NCBI GenBank assembly: GCA_030704615.1
Contig: CM060731.1
Coordinates: 15,624,001-15,688,000 of the forward strand
DNA: 64,000 nt
Source: Takakia lepidozioides
Taxonomy: Eukaryota > Streptophyta > Takakiopsida > Takakiales > Takakiaceae
Direction: 5' to 3'
The notes under the pieces are model-generated. The model was not told the DNA's origin, made no database searches, and was given only the letters and a program-made list of their open reading frames with translations. Positions 36,961 through 47,600 of the stretch are shown here, piece by piece. The first letter of the stretch is position 1. Each line of letters opens with the position of its first letter. A program made the position numbers and the translations under genes.

Positions 36961-37540
36961 TTGTCCACAAGTGACCGAGGATGAAAGGAGGAATGTTTTG
37001 AAGAATGCAAGGCCAGGAATGTGAGGATCAGCGACCACCCACAGCCGCAGAGACCAAAGGGGGAGGCAAGAATGATCCATTGAATTGTATAGATGCTAGT
37101 GAGCAAAGGCTTGAATGTTCCTAGTGCGCCCATCAAGAAGGGCAAATGCAAGAATGACTGGACCAAAAACGGCAGATGTTGCATTCTATGGAACTCCATG
37201 ACCAAATCTAAAGTTGATGATATTTCCCCAAATAATTCAAATGATGATAGACAATGGTATATTCAACATTTGTAATAAAGGGTCTTACCCCAAATATCAA
37301 AGATAATTTTTACTATAAATTTTAGTCTTTAATTTGAATAAGATTTGATATATCAAAAATTAAAATTTACATCGATTTGTCTATATACAACCAAGCCATT
37401 GTAGATTATATTTTTGTATTTTTTATAGTAAAATATGTCACCTCAAAATCAAAATCAGGGTACACCATGGACTTGGCAGAATAAATCATTTTTTTGGGAC
37501 ATATATTAGTCCATAGGAGCCAAATGGAGAGGGATTTTAC
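36961..37540. other. Spacer, no gene seen
   Basis: Short open frames only; AT-rich from 37300. Confidence 0.35.
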
Positions 37541-38189
37541 CAGTGTTGGACTGGTATGTCCATTTTTTAATACGAGACTTGTCCTGGTATGAAGGGTCCC
37601 ACCCTTTTTTCATACCACGCTGGTATAGGTATCTATACATATATGAGCAACTTGGGTATGAATATGGTATGTGTAGTTGTGCTTTGGGCTGTATATGAGT
37701 ATGGTACTGGTATTGCCCTTTCTCTGTAGTGATACTGGGGGGTATGAGCACTGGTATGGTATTTCTACAGCTCACCATACATAGAAATAAATGTCATTTA
37801 GCACATAGCTAATTTTAATCCAAGTCGTGAAACACTAGGCAAAGGTAACCCAAAGTAGCACGAAACAACAAATGAAGTCTAAATTGCAACATGGAGCCTT
37901 GAATTAACCAAATTGTAGTACAGGGTATAACTAGCTGCACTAATATATACTCATACCTACCTCCATTCACCATGAACTCACCGCAATACTGGTATCGGGA
38001 CCATGCTATTCCTCCATATACCCAGACTGGTATGGTATGTGTGCGGGGAATCCTAAAGCCATACTCCCCCAGTACGTATATCACATGGGTACACTGGTTC
38101 TTTCATACTCGACTGGTATGTTCTTCAATATATATATTCATACATGTATTCCTTACCTAGGTTAAACCAGGTATACCAGTCCAACACTG
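37541..38189. mobile_element. hAT MITE with perfect 8-bp target site duplication
   Basis: The terminal inverted repeats CAGTGTTGGACTG (37541-37553) and CAGTCCAACACTG (38177-38189) are perfect. They are flanked by the exact 8-bp direct repeat GATTTTAC (37533-37540 and 38190-38197). An 8-bp duplication with a CAGTG end is the hAT signature. The 649-bp interior is non-coding and packed with TGGTATG/CATACCA subterminal motifs, which in hAT elements bind transposase. Confidence 0.92.
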
Positions 38190-38535
38190 GATTTTACCAC
38201 TTCAAATCCATATATATGATGTGGACCAAAATGACCACCTTATATCCAAATTTCAATGGAATTGACCAATGGCACATAGGACTTGTTGAGTCCATTGTAA
38301 TTCCATTCAATGCGGAAACAAGTCCACTGTATCGTCTTCAAAAGTCCATAACTTTGTCATTTCTTATCGGATTCATGATTGGAGAGTTGCTATGGGTGCG
38401 TGTTGAAGCTAGGAATCCAATGACATAGATATTTGCTGGTTTTAATTAGTTAACTAAGAAAAACTGATGACACCATCAATTGCAGTCATCTAAAACTGTG
38501 CCGGTAACGTCCATTTTGATCTAGTCATTCCTGCA
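38190..38535. other. Spacer, no gene seen
   Basis: Continues the AT-rich target DNA of the hAT MITE. No feature is supported. Confidence 0.35.
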
Positions 38536-38536
38536 T

Positions 38537-39047
38537 TCACCCAGAGAACAAGACAACTAGTTGCTTGGAATCAAAATTGAAGTTCCCAAAGACTGGCTGG
38601 AGGATTGTTTCAACGTAACTGTAGGGCAAGTGCTGAGATAGGAATGGTCGAAGTTGATTCCAAACAGCCACATAGAGGTCCATGCAAGGGAGACAGAGGG
38701 AACTCTTCTCCCATTGCCCTAAGCAATCTAGCGTAGAGAAAGGCTTCAAAGAGAGGAGCTCGTTGGTGTTGCCTTCAGAAAGTAGGCGAGACAAGTAAGC
38801 CCACACCAGCGACTCAAGTAAGCCCACACTAGCGACTGTTGGGGTGCATAAGCAACCTTGGGATCCATTTAGTAAGGAGTGCCAAAATTTGAGTCTCAGG
38901 GTCCAAGAGACCAAGCCCATCTTGGCGAGTTAGCTGTTTACAGGAGATGAGCACCATTTTCATGGGGGAAGAAGGAGTGGCTCCCCAAAGAAAGATGTTA
39001 GTAAGACTAGGGTAGCCTGTGTCGTTGGTCCATGTGTCCACTGTCAT
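38537..39047 (-). pseudogene. LINE reverse transcriptase C-terminal fragment
   Basis: The minus strand reads IFLWGATPSSPMKMVLISC, then DGLGLLDPETQILALLTKW, the typical end of a plant LINE reverse transcriptase (LW.., GGLGL.DP...ALL.KW). A second frame continues (SLVWAYLSRLLSEGNTNE, CLPCMDLYVAVWNQL). A frame change near 38830-38920 separates the pieces. Both termini of the LINE are missing. Confidence 0.7.
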
Positions 39048-39091
39048 CTAAGTCCAAGTGCAATCCCCTATGTATCCACGTGCATCTCTTA

Positions 39092-39640
39092 TGTCGGGCG
39101 TAAGCACAAAGACATATTCCAAATATTCTAAAAGATTCTGGAGGATATGCGTTTGCGAAACCAAATTGCGCTCACACGATAAGAAATACGAAATTATCTG
39201 AAAATCGTGCTCACAAAAAAAAAAAAAAAAAAAAAATCGTCCAAAGCTTAATTTGCGTGAGCACAAAGACCCACAAATATATCTGCTAGAACTCAAAGAG
39301 CAGCGCACGTAAACAATGTGCATTTGTTAACATTGTGTGTAGAACATCCCCAAGAACCACCCAAAAAATGGGTTTCGCCAACGAAACGCAAACGTTTTTT
39401 TGCTGCCGAAACTTGGTTTCGTGGGCGAAATTGGGGTTTAGTTTTAATTTTAGTTATTTTTAAGGTTCCTCCCTTTTAAGCTCCTTCTGTATGTTTAAGA
39501 TTATATTTAGACACCATGGAGACGCTATAAACGCAGAAAGACCCTATGTCCGTCTACTATATATATTTCCGCTGACATACATATCACCCCTATAACCGCG
39601 GATCCTCCTCATGCGGCGATTTTTTTGTGCTCACGCCATA
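39092..39640. other. Insert within the satellite, with a poly(A) run
   Basis: Shares GTGAGCACAAAGAC and CATATTCCAAATATTC-type motifs with the region 13300-13370 and the area near 15060, so it belongs to the same element family as the long-TIR region. A run of about 22 A lies at about 39216-39236. No coding. Confidence 0.4.
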
Positions 39641-39838
39641 CCAATCCCCCTATGTCGAGACCCATATGTAAAGAATTGAATCAAAGACCAAATGCAATTT
39701 CCTATGACATATCCAAGTGCGTCTCCTACGTCAACCCTTAAGGCCCATCTAAGCCCAAGCGCAATCTCCTATGTATCCATGTGCGGCTCCCATATTGTAG
39801 AGGCCCAAGTGCGACCTCCAGTGTCCAATGTCACCTAA

Positions 39839-40167
39839 GAGCATCTCCACCGGGGTACACCAAACTACACTGCAACAGTAAAGGACTGCGGCCTCGAACA
39901 CTCCCCTCCCCCACAGGCAACCCCATCAAACTACCTGCACATGTCATTTTTGCTTTTGCACGTGAGGGACCACTTGGACAGACGCCGCCTTACCCTCACG
40001 CCATAAATGCACGCAGCCGTGCTTTTTAGTCTCTCCAGCAGATACCGACCGGGCCTAGAGGGCATGTATCCTGCACCAAAGTACGGGCCCTGGGGGTGCG
40101 GATACCAGGGCCGGGGGCTCATTTACCGTTGCCGTGGCATTTAGGGTCCCCCGGTGGAGATGCTCTA
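39839..40167. mobile_element. PIF/Harbinger-type (Tourist) MITE
   Basis: The 17-bp inverted repeats GAGCATCTCCACCGGGG (39839) and CCCCGGTGGAGATGCTC (ending 40167) are perfect. TAA flanks both sides (39836-39838 and 40168-40170), the 3-bp duplication of PIF/Harbinger. Other satellite units read ..TAAGTCCAAGTGC without the insert, which confirms the empty site. Confidence 0.88.
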
Positions 40168-41030
40168 AGTCCAAGTGCAATCCCAAAGCCCACTTTGCTT
40201 TTTGCAATCCCCTTGTCGATGCTTCCTATATTGATATATCCATTTTGCTATTTTTTGCAAATTTCCAGTGACCAAAAGCACTTGAAATTCCAACTCTCCC
40301 ACGTGAAGGGCCAATCACTGCTCCAGGAAAGCCCACTTTGCTATTTCGCGTATTTCTAGCCACCAAAAGTACTCAAAATTCCATATCTCCCACACCGCAG
40401 GTCCAAAAATTATGAGTCCAATCCGCCCCTCCTCATCAAGGGCTTTCGAACGACACTAAGCACCAGGGCTGGGGCCGTGGTTTGGGAGATCTCAGTGACG
40501 CTACAAAACAAAACAAACAAACTAGCTTGCTTCATATATTGACTGGGGTAGCTTGTGCCGTTGGCCCAAGTGCAATCTCCTATGTATCCAAGTACGTCTC
40601 CCACGTCCAGGCCCAAGTGTGACCTCTAGGGTAGCCTTTGCCATTGGCCCATATGCGAAAAAATTGAAATCTAAGACCAAGTTTAATTTCCTATGTCGAG
40701 GCCCATCCAAGCCCAAGTGCAATCTTCTATGTATCCAAGTGCATCTCTTATGTAGAGGCCCAAGTGTCCTCTGTCATCTAAGCCCTAGTGCGATATCCTA
40801 TGTATCCAAGGGCGTCTCCCATGTGCGTCTCCTATGTCAAGGCCCATCTAAGCCCAATGTGCAATCTCCTATGTATCCAAGTACGTCTCCCATGTCAAGG
40901 CCCCATTTTTTTTTTTCATGAACTTATTGAGTAGTAATATCCACTCATTATTGATATGTCTCCCGTCTCTAGGGTAGCTTGTGCCATTGGCCCAAGTATC
41001 CACTATCATCTAAGTCCAAATGCATTTTTT

Positions 41031-41073
41031 TTCCACATAGTCTACGACCAGATTTGAACCGGAGATCTTTCCC
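41031..41073 (-). repeat. tRNA-like B-box fragment (SINE piece)
   Basis: On the minus strand GGTTCAAATCTGG resembles a B box. It abuts the left end of the piggyBac element. Confidence 0.35.
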
Positions 41074-41794
41074 TTAACCCTTAAACGCCTAGTACTTATT
41101 TTTGACTTTTTCCAAAAACTTGACCCCTGGTGCTAAAAACAGGTGTAATTTTCGAAAAATTTGAAATTTGAAAATTTTGACCGCACACCAGAAGCGTACC
41201 TACCTGCTGCAGGTACATGCCAATTTTGAGGGAAATCAGATGAAAATCCAGAAAATGCCACCGTTGAGACTGGGGCCCTTTTTTGGGACCCACATACCAA
41301 AATTGTAAATTAGAATGAGTAATTTGCAGAAATGGGTGACGGGATGATTTCCAAATGAGTTGATTCTGCTCCCCATTCATCCTGGTGGGATCTCACATCC
41401 ATTGCAGAAAACAAAATGCAAGTTGGACAAAAAATGGGCTGCTGACATTTGTTCAAAGCAGAGTGGGTCAAAATTGAGGATCCAGTGTTCTTTGGAAAAA
41501 TGCCAGTGCTACCTGTACCCTGGAGTGTTTGCTGCAGCAAGCACTTTGCAAAGCAAGATATCCCACCATCCCACTCCTACCCTCCTCACACCAAGGAACG
41601 ATGTGTGAGTAGGGTTTGAACCCACTAAGCTGCCCCAACTGGCAGCTCACACATGAACACAAGGGGGAGGATCCCCCCCTTGTGTGCACCCCCACTTGGC
41701 AAGGGGACTAACCACTAAAGCAATCTACCACCTCTTTGCAGCCATGAACTCACATTGCCATGAATTCTAGCCATGAATTCCAACTGACATTGTC

Positions 41795-43695
41795 TCAAAC
41801 CAGGCTGTGACGTTTCACAAAACAGGTCCCCAAACAGATGCTAACATCTCCACACAAGGCACAAAAAAACCTTTGTCGGGCACCACACTCGACACACTTC
41901 CTTCTCCTAGCACTTTTTTGAGAGAAGTGAAGTGCTCCCGGGTCTGGAACAGAAGCCCCTTCCAAGACAGTTCTCATGGGAGCAACCCACCCGACAATCA
42001 ACCCATTGGCCACTTGAATGTTGAAGAGCATATGAGACCGCGGCTTCCTGTCCTTCTCTTTCATCCAAGCCAGATACAACAAATAAGAATTCACCAGCGA
42101 TGTGTCAATGCTATGAAAGAACAAGCGGTGCGACCACTTGTGATCACGCGTTTGCACGCTGTAGTAGCCCCTCAATTGATCCTGCACATCAACCCCCCTC
42201 ATGTGTTCTTGATAGTGCTTCACAATGGGGGAAGTGGGGACCATGCGGCGAGCACCGTTGTGCCACCGCTCAATGAAGCAATGTGCCCCCACAGGGCTGC
42301 AAGCAGTGCTCAACAATATGACTGGCTTGTTGTCAAACCAAGACAGTGCCACCAATTTGTTAGATCTATGCATGCGGTACTGCATAGTGCCTCTCTCTCC
42401 TCTCTTTCCAAAATCAAGACATGAAGGGAATCCCACCCGAGTTGTCTTCACAGTACCAGTAGCATAGATATTTTGGACAGCCAAGTCATAGAAAAGAATA
42501 GGACTAGTAAAGAAATTATCCATGGTCACTATGTGCCCTTTCCCCTCAAAACCAGCCAGCAATCTGGTTACAACAGAATATCCCTGCCCGTGTGTCAAAT
42601 CAATTGCATCATCACGGCCAAGGTACACCTCCATCTTGTGAACATATCGGCTTTTGGCACCAGCCAAGCACCACCACTTTATACCCCATTTCACTGGTTT
42701 TTTTGCTCATATACTGCTGCAGGTTAGAGTACTTACCTTTGTACTTCACCATCATCTCATCCACACACAGGTTTTGATCGGGTTGCCAGTAGCGAGCATA
42801 CAAGTCATTTTGCTGGTCTAACAACCAACGGGTCTTTGCGATTTTATCATAAGCAGGGGCTGATTTATCCACCTCCACTAACCGGTTGTCCACTAGGTGC
42901 AAACACCTCAAAATTGCTTCCCATCTATTGCGACTCATGATGCGCATAATGGAAGGACACTTGAAGAACTCATTGTTACCTTTCCAGTAACATCTTGTGT
43001 TGGGCAATCTCTTGATTCCCATGAGAATATGAACTCCCAACCACGCCTTCAATTCCACAACACTCACAGGATACCACCACTCTCCCCCCTTCATTTGTCC
43101 CCTTCTATATAAGGTCTGGACATACAGGTTTGTCATTCTGCAGATTTTCCGCATCACAGGTGCCGGCCAGAACAAATTGAAAAAATCTACAGGGAGAGCA
43201 CTATCATCCAAAGGCACCTTATGACCCGTCTCCCCCCCCACTCCACGTTACCTGAGGCAGCTCTGTGCACTGTGAATTCCACATGTCATCTGCCAATTTA
43301 TCTTTCGGTGGCCATTCATGCCAAGATTCAGCCAATCATAAAGCCTGAGCTCATGGGCCGCATTTCCAGTGTCCACACAGTAATCCCACAAAGTCTGGAT
43401 CCTGACCAGCATCTGGATTACCTCTCTCTTCCTCTACCGGATCATAGTCAGAGTCCGAGTCACATTCTGTCTCAGATTCAGACCCTACCGTGTTCTCAAC
43501 AACATCATCCAAACCAAGCATGGCACTTACTGTAACTGGCATAGGCTCGTCAAGGTCCACAGGAAGGCAAACATGAGAGGGCACGGTATGCACCCCAAGC
43601 CCAGCAAAGAAGGAGACAACATATGTATCAGACGCACTCACAATATCCCACGACTTGTCCACGACAGTACCATAACCAATGTCGTGCGCATACAT
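41795..43695 (-). pseudogene. piggyBac transposase, frameshifted
   Basis: Read on the minus strand: ATG at 43695, an acidic Asp/Ser-rich N-terminus typical of the family, then the catalytic domain in pieces. The three catalytic aspartates are visible in VDEMMVKYKG, TMDNFFTS and GVDVQDQLRGYY, and a Cys-rich C-terminal zinc domain (CVECG...CALCGDVSIC) closes it. The frame breaks in an A7 run at about 42700 (six A would keep the frame and give the family's usual KKP.KWG context) and in a G8 run at about 43233, with another break near 43350. These may be decay or sequencing errors in homopolymers. The last 172 bp before the left LTR junction (43680-43851) are duplicated at 44185-44368. Confidence 0.88.
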
Positions 43696-43851
43696 ATCGC
43701 TACACAACTACATCGCTGTCCAAAACCACACAACACATGTGCACACCACACACTAGTATACCACTAGTCTACCACTAGTCCAGCCACTAGGCTACAACTA
43801 GTCAGTCACTAGGCTGCCACTACGCTGCCCACTATGGCAGTCACTAGTCCA
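43680..43851. repeat. Direct repeat flanking the 3' LTR, outer copy (172 bp)
   Basis: Matches 44185-44368 except for a 12-bp indel in the (CCACTAGT)-rich part. Its inner part contains the transposase ATG context (the first codons of the piggyBac gene), and it ends at TTAA beside the LTR. Confidence 0.9.
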
Positions 43852-43855
43852 TTAA

Positions 43856-44182
43856 TGATAAAGAAGAAGAATACAAGCACAAGCTCATGCGAGCTCACAA
43901 AGCTGAAGCATAAACTCATGCATATATAACCTCATCACTCAAATACAAGTCAAGCCAAGTGCACCCCACGCCATGGGGAATCCACACTACGGCGCCATAG
44001 CTAGGCGCGGTGAGGCTCAACTCGAGAAAGATGAGCCTCCCGCGCTTGCCGTGAAGATAACCACTCCAGGGCCTAAATCTGCCTTGACCCCTGGATTGAC
44101 ACTTGGGCCAATCCCAAATGTCAATATGTAAAAGCTAGCTATTTCCTAGCTAGTTTCACACTAGTGGTAAAATAACTTGACA
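43856..44182 (-). repeat. 3' LTR (327 bp)
   Basis: Identical to the 5' LTR over its full length. It is bracketed by two copies of a segment of 172-184 bp (43680-43851 and 44185-44368), an arrangement that simple integration does not explain. Confidence 0.93.
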
Positions 44183-44184
44183 GC

Positions 44185-44368
44185 TGTCGTGCGCATACAT
44201 ATCGCTACACAACTACATCGCTGTCCAAAACCACACAACACATGTGCACACCACACACTAGTATACCACTAGTCTACCACTAGTCCAGCCACTAGTCCAA
44301 CCACTAGGCTACAACTAGTCAGTCACTAGGCTGCCACTACGCTGCCCACTATGGCAGTCACTAGTCCA
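44185..44368. repeat. Direct repeat flanking the 3' LTR, inner copy (184 bp)
   Basis: Lies between the polypurine tract and the 3' LTR. Rich in CCACTAGTC and CACTAGGCTGCC motifs. Identical to the outer copy apart from the 12-bp indel. Confidence 0.9.
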
Positions 44369-44370
44369 CA

Positions 44371-44385
44371 CAATCGCCCCCCTAG
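44371..44385 (-). promoter_or_regulatory. Polypurine tract
   Basis: CTAGGGGGGCGATTG on the minus strand looks like the plus-strand primer tract found before 3' LTRs. It is followed by TGTGGACTAG, which would make a normal LTR start, yet the 327-bp LTR begins 188 bases further on. See the findings. Confidence 0.55.
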
Positions 44386-44632
44386 CTGGTGCTTAGGTCC
44401 CTCTAAGTCCAGGTAGCCACAAGATGTGATAGTGACCATAGCCTCACTAAGTCCTCCACCACTATCCCTACTACACTCAAACTCGATAGATCAAGAGGCC
44501 GGGTGCAAGAGTTGCCCCATCGTTAGTCGCCGTCTTGCAACCTGTGAACTTGAGCTTGGGATCTCATGTATTGACTCCTATGAGCTTGGCCTCCCATGTC
44601 TTGTTAGCTGCCTCCAGTCATGTCCACTGCCA
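44386..44632 (-). other. 3' untranslated region of the retrotransposon
   Basis: Non-coding DNA between the Pol stop codon and the polypurine tract. No structure noted. Confidence 0.5.
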
Positions 44633-47600
44633 CTATCCCAAGCAGTGTGGACACAACCAATCTCCGTCAGGAACCTTCTCAAGAGGTGGTGTCAAGCATC
44701 CCATATGCCAACCCCTTGAGCATCGATCACACACCAGCATGGTGGCTGCCCCTTTGGCAGACCCACAGAGCATGCACCTCAAACCTGCAGGTACCACTGC
44801 CAAGTTTGGGTCAACTCTGCCATCGACATTGGGAAGGTGACATGGCGCACAATTACGCACATGGTCCTTCCAAGTCATGCCATCCCGACCCTCCAAGATC
44901 AGGACCCCTGAGGGCAACACCTCTCGAACCCTCAGAATAACACGCCCTGCAGTAACATCCAGAGTCGTAGGAGCAGTCTGCTGCAAATAAACATAGTCAC
45001 CAGGGCTAAACCTCCGAACCCCAGGACGATATCCTCCACCACGTATAGTGGCATACCTCAACGTATCACGGTGCTGTGCAATGGCAAGGTTCTCAAAAGC
45101 CATGGGCATGACTTTCTTGAACAACTCTGCACGCTGATCACATGCACGTACCCACACGTCCGGATCGTCAAGGTTAAGGACTTGAGCAGTGTCCCTACGA
45201 ATGGCTGCAGGCAAATCCGGCTCTCGGCCAAAGAGAAGGAAATATGGTGAGAAGGAGGCAAGTGATGCTTGTTTGCTGAACCTGTAGCCCATGGCTAACC
45301 AAGGAACCTGAAGATCCCAATCTCCTAGGTGTCCCTTCTGCAAGCCATACTTGCGCAAACCCCTCTTCACCGTCTGAACAACTCTCTCTGCTAAGCCATC
45401 GGCCTCAGGATGATCCCGAGAAGTGGTGCGGTGGTCTATCAAGGCTTTATCACACAAAGCCTGAAACTCCCCCAAGAACTCTCTCCCTTGGTCCGTGAGT
45501 ACCTCAGCTGGAGCACCAAATCGGCTAAGCACACGATCCAAGAATGCATACGCAGCCCCCTCACTAGCCTTGTCAGGCAATGGAACCAACTCAATCCACT
45601 TGGAGAAGTGCTCCACCATCACCAACACATATCTGTGGTGGCGCATAGTCAGTGGCAACGGTCCTGCGAAGTCAAGACTCCACCTGTAGCCCAATCCCAT
45701 GATAGGTAAAGGATGCAACTGTGGTGTAGGGGCGTTGAATGAAGCACGCACCCTGTCACACACCATGCACCTAGCCACAAACTGTTGCACCTCTGTATGC
45801 ATACCACGCCACCAATACTGCCCCTGCAGTAAACTGTGAGTGCGTCGCACTCCAAAATGCCCCAACTCCTCATGGGCATGCCGCACTAACCGTGCACGCT
45901 GTGTGGGGTGAGGCACAATCCTCACCCGACCATCCTCCCACACTCGAAGTAGGTGTATCCCCTCCCACTTGAACCTCTTGGCTCGTTGCAGGATCCGATC
46001 CCTCTCCCTGGCAGTCACAATGGCTGCCGTGTCTCCCGTGCGGAGGTAGTCCAACACAGCCGAATCCTCATGTATATCTCTGGCACCACCTAGCTCATCA
46101 CTAGCCTCAGGGTCCTCAGACACTCCGTCTACAGTCATCCCTGTTGTAGGTCCAATCTGACCTCCCGATGCCAAGATACACAAAAATGCAGATGCGTGCC
46201 ATCCCGGCACCATCTCCTCGTCCGTCTCACCATGCCACCGAGCTCCAGTGTCATCCTGCTGGCTCATGCATGGATTGCGACTCAATCCATCCGCATCCCG
46301 ATTGACCAAACCCGGTCGATGCACAACCTGAAAGTCATACTCCTGGAGTATAAGTGCCCACCGTGCAAGCTTCCCCGTAAGCTTGTCTGACTCCATCAAC
46401 CACTTGAGTGGCTGGTGATCCGTGACAAGGGTGAAAAGATTGCCGTATAGATAGCACCTGAAGTGTGCCACGGCCCACACTGCAGCTAAGCACTCTCCCT
46501 CATATGAGCTGTACTTAGCCTCTGCAGCGTTGTTCGAGCGGCTAGCGTAAGCCACTACGAACTCTCTTCCCTCATCATCCACCTGTGTGAGCACCGCTCC
46601 AAGCCCCAGCATGCTCCAATCCGTATGCAGCTGAAAGGGACGCCCCCTGATAGGTCGTCTCAAGATAGGCGCCGAGGTCAACCTCGCCTTGAGCTCTTGA
46701 AAAGCTCGTTCCTGCTCATCTTCCCACTGCCACTCCTGGTCCACCTTGGTCAGCTTGGTTAGAGCCTTTGCAATGGTACTAAATCCCTTGACAAACCGTC
46801 TATAATAGTTTGCCAACCCCATGAAAGCTCGAACTCGGCTCACATCCGTGGGGCGTGGAATTTGTGCAATGGCCTCTACCTTAGTCTGCTGTACCCCCAA
46901 TCCTCCAGGATATATCATGTGACCCAGATACTCAATCTGGTTGTGGAAAAACTTGCACTTCCCCGGATGCAACTTCAATCCGTGCGCTCTCAAGCGCTCC
47001 AATACCACCTGAAGGTGTCTCTCATGCTCCTCCATCGTAACACTAAAGATGATGATGTCATCTATGTAGCACCGAGCAAAGTCCACCCCTGCTAGAATCC
47101 TATCCATGACTCTCTGAAACTCTGCAGGAGCATTCTTAAGCCCAAATGGTAAGAACCGCCACTGATATAGGCAATCCTTGCCGTGCTCATTGATCCCCCA
47201 GAATGCCGTCTTCTGCTTGTCCGCCTCCTTGATTGGCAACTGGTGATATCCGGATCGTAAATCCAAAGTGCTAAAGGCCTTAGCATGCCCGATGGCATCA
47301 AAGATCTCCTCTGGTGTTGGCATGGCATACTTATCGGACTTGGTCTGACGATTTACAGGCCGGTAATCACCGCACATACGTCTCTCCGTCCAATTGCCAT
47401 AGACATCCTTCTTGGCTGGCATCACTGTGGCTGAAGCATACTCTCCACCAGAGAGCTCCACCAAACCTGCCTCCCAGAGATCTTGAGTCCTCATCTGAAT
47501 CAAAGACCTCTCCATGTCACTGTATCTATAGGGTCTCCGAAAGATTGGCGTGTCAGTGGCCAACTCAATACGGATCTCTTGACCCTTCAGTGCTCCCAAG

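Larger units (their letters stand above)
39016..41030. repeat. Dispersed or tandem satellite-like repeat (CAAGTGCAATCTCCTATGTA)
   Basis: Units containing AGCCCAAGTGCAATCTCC, TATGTATCCAAGTGCGTCTC and TGTCGAGGCCCATC recur at about 39045, 39690-39830, 40170, 40555-40910 and 40990. The array is densest at 40555-40910 and is broken up by other insertions. Confidence 0.8.
41074..43855 (-). mobile_element. piggyBac transposon (left end and body)
   Basis: TTAA (41074-41077) followed by CCCTTAAACGCC is the expected piggyBac target and terminal sequence. The transposase relic fills 41795-43695 on the minus strand. On the right, TTAA (43852-43855) directly borders the 3' LTR of the retrotransposon, but the DNA inside it does not mirror the left terminus, so the original right end appears lost or replaced. 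An extra SINE-like B box (about 41605) lies between terminus and gene. Confidence 0.65.

Noticed and set aside
41807-42424. 205-codon plus-strand open frame
   Set aside because: Antisense to the piggyBac transposase.
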